Source: Sphingomonas sp. HDW15A
Lineage (GTDB): Bacteria > Pseudomonadota > Alphaproteobacteria > Sphingomonadales > Sphingomonadaceae
Direction of reading: 5' to 3'
Assembly (NCBI RefSeq): GCF_011301715.1
Contig: NZ_CP049870.1
Location: forward strand, 248,001 to 312,000
DNA: 64,000 nt
Shown here: in pieces, positions 19,346 through 27,882 of the stretch
Numbering within the stretch: position 1 is the stretch's first letter
How the letters are laid out: each line of letters opens with the position of its first letter
The notes under the pieces: model-generated
Database searches by the model: none
What the model was told of the DNA's origin: nothing
What the model saw: the letters and a program-made list of their open reading frames with translations, nothing else
Made by a program: the position numbers and the translations under genes

Positions 19346-19569
19346 TCGAACGCATCGGTCTGCATCAGCTGCGGGACCGACGTATCGCCGAGCGTGACGT
19401 CGCCGGCGCCGACTTGAGATTCGACATGCCGTTCGGCGGGCGCGATCGTTCCTTCGCTAGGACCGAGCGGCGGATAGATGCGGCCGATGCCGTACGCGGC
19501 TACTGCAACGGCGACCACAATGGCGCCGGTGGCAAGAAACTTGCGATTCTGGAGAGTTGCGGTGGTCAT
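17992..19569 (-). CDS. Membrane-anchored decapeptide-repeat protein (unrecognised family)
   Basis: A 525-aa protein with a short cytoplasmic N-terminus, one membrane anchor (about 12-30) and a linker to about 75. The rest is about 43 degenerate repeats of ten residues with consensus A-R-[ND]-[AP]-[QN]-A-F-[AQ]-A-[ML]. The first two units are nine residues long (DANFRALAR, DANFQALAR). Alanine is dominant, Phe/Met occupy fixed positions, and Gly, Cys and Trp are nearly absent. A larger block is duplicated: residues 181-240 and 326-385 are nearly identical. I do not recognise the family. The topology implies a periplasmic rod or solenoid. It is the first gene of an operon with a HExxH exported protein and PrsW. 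Confidence 0.8.
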   Translation of the reverse strand: MTTATLQNRKFLATGAIVVAVAVAAYGIGRIYPPLGPSEGTIAPAERHVESQVGAGDVTLGDTSVPQLMQTDAFEVMVKDANFRALARDANFQALARNPQAMAAMAANPQAFAALAKDPQAFAQMARNAEAMSAAARAAQGRNAEAFAAMAQHANAFNALAQHPQAFAAMARDPQAFAAYAKDANAFAAAARNPAGIAAMARDANAFQALARDAQAMQALARDAQAFDAMARNADAFQALARNAEALSAAARSAQAFNAQARNADAFNAQAAAAMAQHANAFNALALQPQAFAAAAQHPQAFAAMARHPQAFAAMARNPQAFASYARDANAFAAAARNPAGIAAMARDANAFQALARDAQAMQALARDAQAFQAMARNANAFQALASDASAFQAAMNAQALNAMARNAQAFQAMARNANALAASARAAQAFNAQAGAAQMAAQGRLDAQAMAAMAQHPQAFAAMAANPQAFQALARNPAALATFARNAEAFQALGRNPNFQALAMNASFAAALQSPGFAQAMRAE

Positions 19570-19758
19570 TGAGTTCCCCCTCTATGGACCGCCGACCATT
19601 GTTTAATGAAAGTTAACCAGAGTCAATGAATCGCATTTCTTTTCGGTGGATAAGCGGGCCAGTCCGCCTCCGGCGTGCGCCGAACGGAAGTCGCGATTTT
19701 CCCGACTTTCCGCGCAATGTTCGGCAACCACGGAGACCGCGCTTCGTTCGATACGCAA

Positions 19759-20499
19759 ATGTATCGACCCTCGCTCAAGCCCCGGGACCGGATGGCCAGC
19801 CTCCTGCTGGTGGCGGTGATTCACGTCGGGCTGGTCTTCGCGATGCTGAATCTTTCGGGCGCAATCGACATCGTAAGCCGTGACGACCTCACTCAGCTGA
19901 TCGACATCGCCAGCGAGCCGCCGCCGCCACCGATCGAGGAGCCGAAGGTCGAGCTTCAGGCAGCGCCGGAGGAAGAGGGCGAGGCGTCGCCACCTAATAT
20001 TCAGAGCAAGGCGACCCCGATTCCCGAACCGCAGCCGCGCATCCAGCTTCCCGTGCCGCCGCCAATGCCGGTATCGCCGACCCCGAATACCGGGAGCGAA
20101 CCAACCCAGGGCGCGGCGCCGGTGCCTGGGCCCGGCACAGGCGCAGGCGGGCAGGGGACCGGAACTGGTGCAGGCGGGTCCGGCAGCGGGCCCGGTGGCG
20201 GTGGCGACGGGCTCGCGACTGTTCGGACCCGCCTGGCGACTCGTCCGCTGTCCGGCCGCGATTTTCCGAATGAACTGCTGGATCGGTGGCCGCGCGGCCG
20301 CGGGGTCTTTATGCGCTTCCGGGTCGACTCTGAAGGCCGGATCATCCAGTGCATCGTCGATCAGGGAACGGGAGATCCGAACCTCGACGCCGCAGTCTGC
20401 GCCACTGCGCAGTCCCGGCTTCGTTATTTTCCCGGCGTCAATCGCAGCGGCCAGCGGGTTGCGGATTGGGCCGCCTATGGGCAAAGGCCGCCGCGGTAA
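19759..20499 (+). CDS. TonB-like energy transducer
   Basis: From the ATG at 19759 the protein has 246 aa. It has an N-terminal membrane anchor with an intramembrane His (MASLLLVAVIHVGLVFAML), a Pro/Glu-rich periplasmic spacer, an unusual Gly/Thr/Ser-rich stretch (about 110-150), and a C-terminal TonB-type domain (FMRFRVDSEGRIIQCIVDQG, then DAAVCATAQSRLRYFPG). TonB passes proton-motive energy to outer-membrane receptors. No exbB or exbD is adjacent. The start is uncertain, because no clear ribosome binding site precedes any candidate; ATGs at 19717 and 19792 are alternatives. It is divergent from the repeat-protein operon. Confidence 0.78.
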   Translation: MYRPSLKPRDRMASLLLVAVIHVGLVFAMLNLSGAIDIVSRDDLTQLIDIASEPPPPPIEEPKVELQAAPEEEGEASPPNIQSKATPIPEPQPRIQLPVPPPMPVSPTPNTGSEPTQGAAPVPGPGTGAGGQGTGTGAGGSGSGPGGGGDGLATVRTRLATRPLSGRDFPNELLDRWPRGRGVFMRFRVDSEGRIIQCIVDQGTGDPNLDAAVCATAQSRLRYFPGVNRSGQRVADWAAYGQRPPR

Positions 20500-20518
20500 C
20501 AACGGATTGGACGCGACG

Positions 20519-21220
20519 ATGATCGAAGCCGAATGGTGGGATTATGACAGCTCGGAGGAGATGGCTCAGGCCGTCGCCGGCGACATCGGTTTCATTATCG
20601 AGAGCGCACTCGATGCGCGCGGCGAGGCACTGATTGCGGTCCCTGGCGGCAAGACCCCGCTGCCGATCTACCAGGAGTTGGCAAAGGCCAAGCTCAACTG
20701 GAAGAAGGTCACGATCATCCCGACCGACGACCGGCTCGTGCCGCTGACCGACGAAAGGTCGAACATCCGCGCAATCGCCCAGGCCTTCCTGCCGACGGGC
20801 GCCCGGGTCTTCCCGATCACGAGCGACATTGCCGACTACAAGCTGGCCGGCAACTCAGCGAACGCCAAGCTTTCCGAGCTCAAGTTCCCGCTCGATCTCG
20901 CCTGGCTGGGCGTCGGCAGCGACGGCCACACCGCTTCGATCTTCCCGGGCCCGGACCTGGAAGAAGCTCTCGATTCGCCCAAGGGCCGCCACGCTATCGG
21001 CGTGATGCCCGATCCGCTGCCGCCAGAAGCGCCGGTTGCTCGGGTCACCTTGACCCGATCAGCCATCCTCTCGGCGCGGACGGTCCTCATCACGGTCACC
21101 GGCGCTGAGAAGAAGGAACTGCTCGAGCAGGCAATCGAGGACGGTCACTCATCGAAACTGCCGATCGGCCGGGTTCTGGCCGAGGCCGAGCAGCCGATCG
21201 ACATTCATTGGGCCGCCTGA
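20519..21220 (+). CDS. pgl: 6-phosphogluconolactonase
   Basis: The 233-aa protein hydrolyses 6-phosphogluconolactone to 6-phosphogluconate in the pentose phosphate/Entner-Doudoroff routes. Family motifs are clear: ALIAVPGGKTPLPIY near the start, TDDRLVPLTDERSN, and the active-site LAWLGVGSDGHTASIFPG. The ATG at 20519 begins MIEAEWWDY; an upstream in-frame ATG inside the tonB end is unlikely. The other genes of the pathway are not nearby. It converges on the MFS transporter gene with one base between the stops. Confidence 0.93.
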   Translation: MIEAEWWDYDSSEEMAQAVAGDIGFIIESALDARGEALIAVPGGKTPLPIYQELAKAKLNWKKVTIIPTDDRLVPLTDERSNIRAIAQAFLPTGARVFPITSDIADYKLAGNSANAKLSELKFPLDLAWLGVGSDGHTASIFPGPDLEEALDSPKGRHAIGVMPDPLPPEAPVARVTLTRSAILSARTVLITVTGAEKKELLEQAIEDGHSSKLPIGRVLAEAEQPIDIHWAA

Positions 21221-21221
21221 G

Positions 21222-22892
21222 CTAGCACTCGTCCAGCGGCTTGCCGTGCGTTTCCTTGAGGAAGAAGATCGTCACCACGGCTGAGATTGCCGTAAAGGCG
21301 ACGGCGTACCAAAGCCCCGCGTAGATATCGCCGGTCATCGCGACGATCGCGAAGCTGGTGACGGGAAGGAATCCGCCAACCCAGCCTGTCCCGACGTGAT
21401 AGGGCAAGCTCATCGCCGTATAGCGGATCCGGGTCGGAAACATCTCGACCAGCGCCGCGGCCTGCGGTCCGTACAAGGCGGTCGCGGCGACGACGAACAG
21501 CAACAGTATCGTGAGCAGCAGCGGGTAGTGGATCGCCTTGGGATCGGCTGACTTCGGATAACCGACGGCTTCCAGGGCGCCATTCACGGCCGTCGCGATT
21601 TCCGCCTTGTGCGCTTTCAGGTCCGCTGCGTTCTCGCCACCGCCGATCGGCACGATCTGCTCGCCGGCATGGACCCGCGTCCGCCGGTCGGCCGATGGCC
21701 GCGTGTCGTAAGCAATGCCGCGCGCGATGAGCGTGCTCTTGGCGATGTCGCAGGCGCTGGTGAACTTGGCCGTTCCGGTCGGGTCGAACTGAGAAGAGCA
21801 GGTTGCAGGATCGGTTTCCACCAGGACCGGGGTCCGTTCCTGCGCCGCGACAAGCGCCGGGTTGGCCGCCTTGGCGATAAGGTGCGAGCCGGGGAAATAG
21901 AGCAATAGCGCCAGCAGCATCCCGCCCAGCATCACCGGTTTCCTGCCAACGCGGTCGCTGAGCCATCCGAAAAAGACGTAAAGTGGCGCACTCGCTAGGG
22001 TCATGACGATCAGCAGCATGTCCTTGGTTGCGCCCGGCACGCCGAGCGATTTTTCCAGGAACACCTGCATGTAGAAGAAAGCGAAGTACCAGACGGCGCC
22101 TTGCGCGCACATGATCCCGAAAAAAGCGATTGCCACGCGCCGCAAGCTGTCGCGGGTGGCGAAGGATTCGCGCAGCGGCGCCTTGGTCGTGGCGCCTTCT
22201 TCCTTCAGCTTGGCGAACTCCGGGCTTTCGCTCAACTTGACCCGCATCCACACCGAGATTGCCAGCAGGAAGATCGAGACGAGAAAGGGAATGCGCCAGC
22301 CCCAGGCGTTGAACGCATCTTCCCCCAGCGCCGTGCGCGTCGCGAAAATCACCAGCAGCGCCGCAAGCAGGCCGAAGGAGGCCGACGACTGGATCCATCC
22401 GGTCGCGGCGCCCCGCTTGTCGTTGTCAGCATGTTCGGCGACGTAGATTGCCGCTCCGCCATATTCGCCGCCAAGAGCGGTGCCTTGGCAGATGCGCAGG
22501 AAAATCAACAGGATCGGTGCGACGATGCCGGCTTGCGCGTAGGTCGGAAGCAGGCCGATCGCGAAGGTTGCGCCGCCCATCAGGCTGACGGTTGTCAGGA
22601 AAGTTGCCTTGCGGCCAACGCGGTCGCCCATCGCACCGAAGATGATCGCACCCAGCGGCCGGAAGGCAAAGCCGACGGCGAACAGCGCCAATGCCGCGAC
22701 CAGTGCTCCGGTCGGATCGAGGCCAGCCAGGAACACCTTGGCAATGACCGGTGTCAGCGACCCGAAGATGAAGAAGTCATACCATTCGAAGGCGGTGCCA
22801 GCAGACGAGGCAGTCACCACGCGTGTCATCGACCACGGCTTGGCCCGTTCGTTGGCGACCGTGCCGTCTGCCGTCATCTTCGCTTCGGACAT
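21222..22892 (-). CDS. MFS transporter, metabolite:H+ symporter (MHS) type
   Basis: A 556-aa inner-membrane transporter with 12 predicted helices. SSAGTAFEWYDFFIFGSLTP, the loop GDRVGRKATF and RICQGTALGGEYGGAA are signatures of the citrate/shikimate/proline-betaine symporter family. The second copy of the loop motif is SDRVGRKPV. Between the later helices (about 340-455) it carries a hydrophilic insertion of roughly 115 residues with two cysteines (about 365 and 381) that could form a disulfide, making it longer than the usual 430 aa. The ATG of MSEAK follows GGAGGAAG. The substrate is unknown. Confidence 0.88.
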   Translation of the reverse strand: MSEAKMTADGTVANERAKPWSMTRVVTASSAGTAFEWYDFFIFGSLTPVIAKVFLAGLDPTGALVAALALFAVGFAFRPLGAIIFGAMGDRVGRKATFLTTVSLMGGATFAIGLLPTYAQAGIVAPILLIFLRICQGTALGGEYGGAAIYVAEHADNDKRGAATGWIQSSASFGLLAALLVIFATRTALGEDAFNAWGWRIPFLVSIFLLAISVWMRVKLSESPEFAKLKEEGATTKAPLRESFATRDSLRRVAIAFFGIMCAQGAVWYFAFFYMQVFLEKSLGVPGATKDMLLIVMTLASAPLYVFFGWLSDRVGRKPVMLGGMLLALLLYFPGSHLIAKAANPALVAAQERTPVLVETDPATCSSQFDPTGTAKFTSACDIAKSTLIARGIAYDTRPSADRRTRVHAGEQIVPIGGGENAADLKAHKAEIATAVNGALEAVGYPKSADPKAIHYPLLLTILLLFVVAATALYGPQAAALVEMFPTRIRYTAMSLPYHVGTGWVGGFLPVTSFAIVAMTGDIYAGLWYAVAFTAISAVVTIFFLKETHGKPLDEC

Positions 22893-22954
22893 CCGCAAAC
22901 TTCCTCCCCTTGCGTGGCGAACCCTAGCCGCGCAGCGAGGAGAGGCAAGCGCCG

Positions 22955-24043
22955 TTAGAGCCCTTTCGCCATGTCGATGACGAAGCGGTAGCGGACGTCG
23001 TTCTTCAACAGCCGCTCATAAGCCTCATTGACCTCGTCCATGCGGATGAACTCGACATCGGGATAGATGTCCTTGGCCGCGCAGAAATCGAGCATTTCCT
23101 GGGTTTCGGGAATGCCGCCGATCGCCGAACCGCCAACGGCACGGTTCCACCAGATCAGCTGGAAGCCCGTGAATCCCGGCATTGGCGTCAGCGCTCCGAC
23201 GATGACCATCCGGCCGGACCGGCCGAGCAGGTTCAGGTATCCGTCGATTTCGTGACTCACCGGGATGGTATTGAGGATGAAGTCGAAGCGGGTGGCGGCG
23301 GCGCGCATCTGCTCCGCGTCGGTCGAGACGATGACGTCGCTCGCGCCGAGCTTGCGGGCGTCCTCGCCCTTTTCCGGCGTCGTCGTGATCATCGTCACGT
23401 GGGCGCCCATGGCCGCCCCCAGCTTGACACCCATGTGTCCAAGCCCGCCGAGCCCGACGACCGCCATCTTGGTCCTCGGACCGACATCATATTGGCGGAG
23501 AGGGGAGTAGGTCGTGATGCCGGCGCACAGCAACGGTGCAACCCTCGACTCGTCCATTCCTTCCGGGACCTTCAGGACGAAATGGTCGCGAACGACGATA
23601 TGGTCGGTGTAGCCGCCCTTGGTGATCTCGCGCGTGTGACGATCCGGGCTGTTGTACGTCTGCGTGCAGCCTTCGCGGCAGAATACTTCCCAGCCTTCCA
23701 GGCACTGGTCGCAGGCCATGCAGCTGTCGACCATGCAGCCGACGGCCACAGTGTCGCCGACACGGTGGCGGGTGACCTCGCTACCGACTGCCGTGACCTT
23801 GCCGACAATCTCGTGGCCGGGGATGGTCGGATATTGGGTTCCGCCCCAGTCGTTGCGCGCCGTGTGCAGGTCGCTGTGGCAAATCCCGGCGTAGGTGATC
23901 TTTATGGCGACGTCGTCAGGCCGCAGCGCGCGGCGCTCGAACTCCATCGGCCGCAGGGGCTGGTCGGGGGCGTCGGTGCCCCAGCCCTTGGCGGTCGTCG
24001 GTCCCACGCTCGTCGTCACCTCCGGTTGCACCGTCGTCGCCAT
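22955..24043 (-). CDS. Zinc-dependent NAD(P)-dependent alcohol dehydrogenase
   Basis: A 362-aa medium-chain dehydrogenase of the YahK/cinnamyl-alcohol-dehydrogenase-like group. Catalytic zinc ligands C55 (GICHSDLH), H77-E78 (GHEIVG) and C173 are present. The structural zinc loop has C108, C111, C114 and C122, and the Rossmann motif GLGGLGHMG lies at 198-206. Relatives reduce aldehydes with NADPH. It follows the CitE-like gene by 9 bases, so it probably belongs to the same transcript as the downstream end of the AceE-MaoC-CitE group. Confidence 0.92.
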   Translation of the reverse strand: MATTVQPEVTTSVGPTTAKGWGTDAPDQPLRPMEFERRALRPDDVAIKITYAGICHSDLHTARNDWGGTQYPTIPGHEIVGKVTAVGSEVTRHRVGDTVAVGCMVDSCMACDQCLEGWEVFCREGCTQTYNSPDRHTREITKGGYTDHIVVRDHFVLKVPEGMDESRVAPLLCAGITTYSPLRQYDVGPRTKMAVVGLGGLGHMGVKLGAAMGAHVTMITTTPEKGEDARKLGASDVIVSTDAEQMRAAATRFDFILNTIPVSHEIDGYLNLLGRSGRMVIVGALTPMPGFTGFQLIWWNRAVGGSAIGGIPETQEMLDFCAAKDIYPDVEFIRMDEVNEAYERLLKNDVRYRFVIDMAKGL

Positions 24044-24052
24044 GTCAGCCTC

Positions 24053-24895
24053 CTATCGTGTTGCACGCTCCAATACGCGCCTCGCCTGGGTGAGATGAGG
24101 CAAATCGACCATTTTCCCGCCAACGGACAGCACGCCAGCGCCGGGCTGTGCCTCGAACGCGGCGACAATCGCTTCGGCGTGCGCGACGTCTTCCTTCGAC
24201 GGGGTGAAAGCCGCATTGATCGGGGCAACCTGGGCCGGGTGGATCGCCAGCTTGCCGGTGAAGCCTTCGCGGGCGGCGGCAGATGCCTCGGCGACCAGGC
24301 CCGCTTCGTCGCGTAAGTCGGCGAACACGCCGTCGACCGGCTGAACCCCGGCTGCGACCGCGCCTGCCAGGCACAAGGATCGCGCCATTCGGTAGGTGAA
24401 GCTCAGCGACCCATCGGCATCGTATTTGCTCGATGCCCCGAGCGCCGCCGACAAATCCTCGGCGCCCCAGCTCATCGCCACCAGCGATGATTTGGGATCG
24501 CGATAACTGAGCAGCCCAAACAGGCTCGCCGGCGTCTCCGTGACAATCGCGTGGATCGGAATGTTGCCGGTGCGGTGGGCGAGTTCGACCAAGTCGCCGC
24601 CGGTTTCCGTCTTGGGCAGGACGATGCCGTGGACGTCGGCCTTGCCGATGATGTCGAGGTCTTTTCGATGATCGTCGCTGCGCAGCGGGTTGATCCGCAC
24701 CCACCACTGCGGCCCGCCGGAACGGCTCGGAAGGTTCTTCAGGATATCGCGGGCCGCTGCCTTCTGGTCGGGCGCGACGCTGTCCTCCAAGTCGAAGATG
24801 ATCGCGTCGGCGTCGCTGTCGAGCGCCTTCATGACCTTCTTGTCGCTGTCGGCGGGAACGAACAGCCAGCTGCGTGGGGGCGGGGCCGCGCTCAT
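24053..24895 (-). CDS. HpcH/HpaI-type CoA ester lyase (CitE-like)
   Basis: A 280-aa TIM-barrel protein of the citrate lyase beta/malyl-CoA lyase family. [29 protein letters not shown] (metal/acid site), [13 protein letters not shown] and [13 protein letters not shown] are all conserved blocks. Relatives cleave or hydrolyse malyl-CoA, beta-methylmalyl-CoA or citramalyl-CoA; which one applies is not readable here. Its ATG overlaps the MaoC stop (ATGA), so a CoA-ester pathway shared with the MaoC hydratase is likely. Confidence 0.87.
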   Translation of the reverse strand: MSAAPPPRSWLFVPADSDKKVMKALDSDADAIIFDLEDSVAPDQKAAARDILKNLPSRSGGPQWWVRINPLRSDDHRKDLDIIGKADVHGIVLPKTETGGDLVELAHRTGNIPIHAIVTETPASLFGLLSYRDPKSSLVAMSWGAEDLSAALGASSKYDADGSLSFTYRMARSLCLAGAVAAGVQPVDGVFADLRDEAGLVAEASAAAREGFTGKLAIHPAQVAPINAAFTPSKEDVAHAEAIVAAFEAQPGAGVLSVGGKMVDLPHLTQARRVLERATR

Positions 24896-25344
24896 GCCGG
24901 CCTCTTCAATAAGAGCGCCGAGCGTTTGAAGGTGCAGACCGTCTCGCCGCGCTGATTGATCGCACGATGCTCCCAGGTGACGATTCCGGCATTGGGGCGC
25001 GAACCGCTTTCCCGAAGCGCGACGACTTCACTCTCAATCCGTAGCGTGTCGCCAATGAAGACTGGCTTCGGAAATTTGACCTCGTCAAAGCCGAGGTTGG
25101 CGACCAAAGTTCCAAGCGTCGTGTCGCCGACGGAAATCCCCACCGCCAGGCTGAACGTGAAGCAGCTGTTCACGAGCGGCTTGCCGAACTCCGTGTGCTT
25201 GGCCGCTTCATGATCGAGGTGGAGCGGCTGCGGATTGTGAGTCAGCGTCGAGATGAGGAGATTGTCGGTCTCGGTTACCGTGCGGGTGATGGCGTGGGCG
25301 ATGACATCGCCGACCTGCCACTCGTCGAAAAATCGTCCGGCCAT
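24892..25344 (-). CDS. MaoC family hot-dog dehydratase
   Basis: A 150-aa single hot-dog protein of the MaoC (R-specific enoyl-CoA hydratase) family. [19 protein letters not shown] contains the hydratase-2 motif, with the catalytic Asp/His region around NPQPLHLD, and [17 protein letters not shown] follows. The coupling to a CitE-like lyase recalls mesaconyl-CoA hydratase plus malyl-CoA-type lyase pairs, but this pairing is inference. Nine bases separate it from the upstream AceE-like gene. Confidence 0.87.
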   Translation of the reverse strand: MAGRFFDEWQVGDVIAHAITRTVTETDNLLISTLTHNPQPLHLDHEAAKHTEFGKPLVNSCFTFSLAVGISVGDTTLGTLVANLGFDEVKFPKPVFIGDTLRIESEVVALRESGSRPNAGIVTWEHRAINQRGETVCTFKRSALLLKRPA

Positions 25345-25353
25345 GTCGCGACC

Positions 25354-27666
25354 CTAGGCAGGCAGCAGAAGCTCGGCAACCGCTTCGGTTATCGCCGCGC
25401 CGTCGAGGCGGTAGGCGGCATAGAGGTCGGGAAGCGAGCCGCTCTGGCCGAATTTCTCGACACCTAGCGGCGCGACCCGCTGGCCGAGCACGCCGCCGAG
25501 CCAGGACAGGGAGGCGGGTGCGGCATCGCACAAGGTGACCAGACCTGCGCCCGGCCGAAGCTGCGACAGCAAGGTCTCGATATGGCTTGGCTCGCGTCCG
25601 CCCTGCCAGCGCTTCGCCTGCGCTGCGGTCCAGCCGCGATGGAGGAGGTCGGGCGAGGTGACGCTGAGCAAGCCGAGGCCGGGGATGTCGGTGCTCAGTT
25701 CCTCCCAAGCGGCCAGCGCCTCGGGCATCAGCGCGCCCATGGCGACGATCGCCGCCTCGGCGCCTTCCGCAGGTTTTCGAAGCCAATAGGCGCCGTTCAG
25801 AGCACCATCCTTCCAACTGTCGTCTGTGCGTGCGACTTGCATGACCGACCGTGTCGACAAGCGCAGGTAAGTCGACTCGCCGGCCGGGTCGTCGATCAGG
25901 CGGAAGGCTTCCTCCATCATCGCCGCAAGCTCGTCGGCATAGGACGGCTCGTAATGGCGAAGACCGGGCTGGCCGAGCGCGATCAACGGCGGATTGATCG
26001 ACTGGTGCGCCCCGCCTTCCGGCCCGAGCGTGACGCCGCTTGGCGTTGCGACCAGCAGGAAGCGCGCATCCTGGTAGCAGGCGTAATTGAGGCTATCGAG
26101 GCCGCGGGCGATAAACGGGTCGTACAGCGTCCCGATCGGCACCAGCCGCTGGCCGAAAAGATCGCCGGAAAGGCCGAGCGCGGCCAGCATTAGGAACAGG
26201 TTGGATTCGGCGATGCCCAGCTCGATGTGCTGGCCTTGATTGTGGCCCGACCACTTTTGTGCTGACGGAATCTTCGCAGCCGCGAAAACATCCTTCATCT
26301 CGCGCCGCTTGAACAGGCCGCGCTGGTTCACGAAACCGCCGAGGTTGGTTGAGACGGTAACGTCCGGGCTGGTGGTGACGATGCGGTCGGCGATCGGCTC
26401 CTTGGCCTTGGCAAGGTCGAGGAGGATTCGCCCGAACGCGGCTTGGGTCGATTGCTCCTCGCCGGTCGGCGCGGGAATCACAGGAATCGCGATACGGCCG
26501 AAATCGCGGTCGCGCTTCTCGCGTGCGATGCGCGTGCGCTCGAGCACTGCCTTGACACCGGGAAGTTCGTTGCCGCCAATCCCGGCCAGCTTGTCCCACT
26601 CGCTGCCTTCGGCGACTCCGAGTGAATCGCGCAGGGCGTTGGCTTGGGTGGGGTTCATCAGGCCCGCGTGATTGTCCTTGTGACCGGCGAACGGCAGGCC
26701 GAAGCCTTTAACCGTCCACGCAATGAAAAAGGTCGGTACGTCGTCCTTCGCGGCGTCGAACGCCTCGACCAACGTCTCCATGCAATGACCGCCGAGGTCG
26801 CTCATCAAGACACCTAGCGCCTCGTCATCCCGTCCCCTGAGGAAGCCGTCGGCCTTTTTGCCCAGATCGCTCACGAGGCGCGCACGCCACGCCGCTCCGC
26901 CTTGGTAAAGCAGGGCCGCGCTGTCGGCATTGGACAGGCCGTCGAGCCAGTCGTGGACCGCCGGGTTCTTCGCCAGCGCGGCGGTCAACGTCTTTCCGTA
27001 ACGAAGCTCGACAGTCCGCCAGCCGCAGGCGCGGAAGATATCGTCGAAGCGCTCGAACATGCGGTCTTCCGACGTCGCATCGAGGCTCTGGCGATTATAA
27101 TCGACGATCCACCAGCAATTGCGGACGTCGTGCTTCACGCACTCAATCAGGCACTCGTAGATATTGCCCTCGTCCAACTCGGCATCGCCCATCAGCGCCA
27201 CGAACCGTCCGCGGTCCTCTTCCGACATCATGCCGTGCGCGGTGAGGTAATCCTGGACGAGGCTGGCGAAGGCAGTGACGGCCACGCCAAGGCCGACCGA
27301 TCCGGTTGAGAAATCGACAGGAATCTTGTCCTTGGTCCGGCTTGGATAAGACTGCATTCCGCCGAAACCACGGAAATTCTGCAATTGCTCTAGGCTCTGC
27401 GATCCGAGCAAATAGTGGATCGCGTGCAGCACCGGCCCGGCGTGCGGCTTCACCGCGACCCGGTCGTTTGGCCCCAGCGCGTGAAAATAGAGCGCGGCCA
27501 TGATAGCGGTCATCGACGCGCAGCTTGCCTGATGGCCGCCGACCTTCAGCCCGTCTGCGGACTCGCGGACATGGTTGGCGTAGTGGATCGTCCAGCTCGA
27601 CAGGAAGCGCAGCCGGTCGTCGAGGATCTTCAGGGACGCGATGTCGGGCGAAACGGGCTTCAGCAT
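25354..27666 (-). CDS. Homodimeric pyruvate dehydrogenase E1-like (AceE/transketolase family) enzyme
   Basis: From MLKPVSPD the protein has 770 aa, shorter than AceE (about 887). Thiamine diphosphate binding is visible in LMGDAELDEGNIYE...VDYNRQS, and AceE-like blocks include KPHAGPVLHAIHYLLG, FFIAWTVKGFGLPFAGHKDN and GQHIELGIAESNLFLMLAALG. It should decarboxylate a 2-oxo acid, but no E2 or E3 partner is next to it. It heads a transcript with MaoC, a CitE-like lyase and an alcohol dehydrogenase. The frame stays open 21 codons further upstream; I chose the inner ATG because conserved sequence begins only after it. Confidence 0.82.
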   Translation of the reverse strand: MLKPVSPDIASLKILDDRLRFLSSWTIHYANHVRESADGLKVGGHQASCASMTAIMAALYFHALGPNDRVAVKPHAGPVLHAIHYLLGSQSLEQLQNFRGFGGMQSYPSRTKDKIPVDFSTGSVGLGVAVTAFASLVQDYLTAHGMMSEEDRGRFVALMGDAELDEGNIYECLIECVKHDVRNCWWIVDYNRQSLDATSEDRMFERFDDIFRACGWRTVELRYGKTLTAALAKNPAVHDWLDGLSNADSAALLYQGGAAWRARLVSDLGKKADGFLRGRDDEALGVLMSDLGGHCMETLVEAFDAAKDDVPTFFIAWTVKGFGLPFAGHKDNHAGLMNPTQANALRDSLGVAEGSEWDKLAGIGGNELPGVKAVLERTRIAREKRDRDFGRIAIPVIPAPTGEEQSTQAAFGRILLDLAKAKEPIADRIVTTSPDVTVSTNLGGFVNQRGLFKRREMKDVFAAAKIPSAQKWSGHNQGQHIELGIAESNLFLMLAALGLSGDLFGQRLVPIGTLYDPFIARGLDSLNYACYQDARFLLVATPSGVTLGPEGGAHQSINPPLIALGQPGLRHYEPSYADELAAMMEEAFRLIDDPAGESTYLRLSTRSVMQVARTDDSWKDGALNGAYWLRKPAEGAEAAIVAMGALMPEALAAWEELSTDIPGLGLLSVTSPDLLHRGWTAAQAKRWQGGREPSHIETLLSQLRPGAGLVTLCDAAPASLSWLGGVLGQRVAPLGVEKFGQSGSLPDLYAAYRLDGAAITEAVAELLLPA

Positions 27667-27882
27667 GCTGCTGGCCCTAGCGAGTTGAGACGATCTGGCA
27701 AAGCGTGCCTTTAACGGGATTGGGACCAACTGGCGGCCTGGCCGCTGCTTCGGATGCCGAAATTCATAAGTGGTTCACTTGCCGGCGACGGGACGGGCGC
27801 GAACCGCGACGAATGCCGGCCCCGTTCCAATGGTCCCAATCGTTTTAGCTGCATCGAGAACAGGGATCATTGGGAGAGTATC

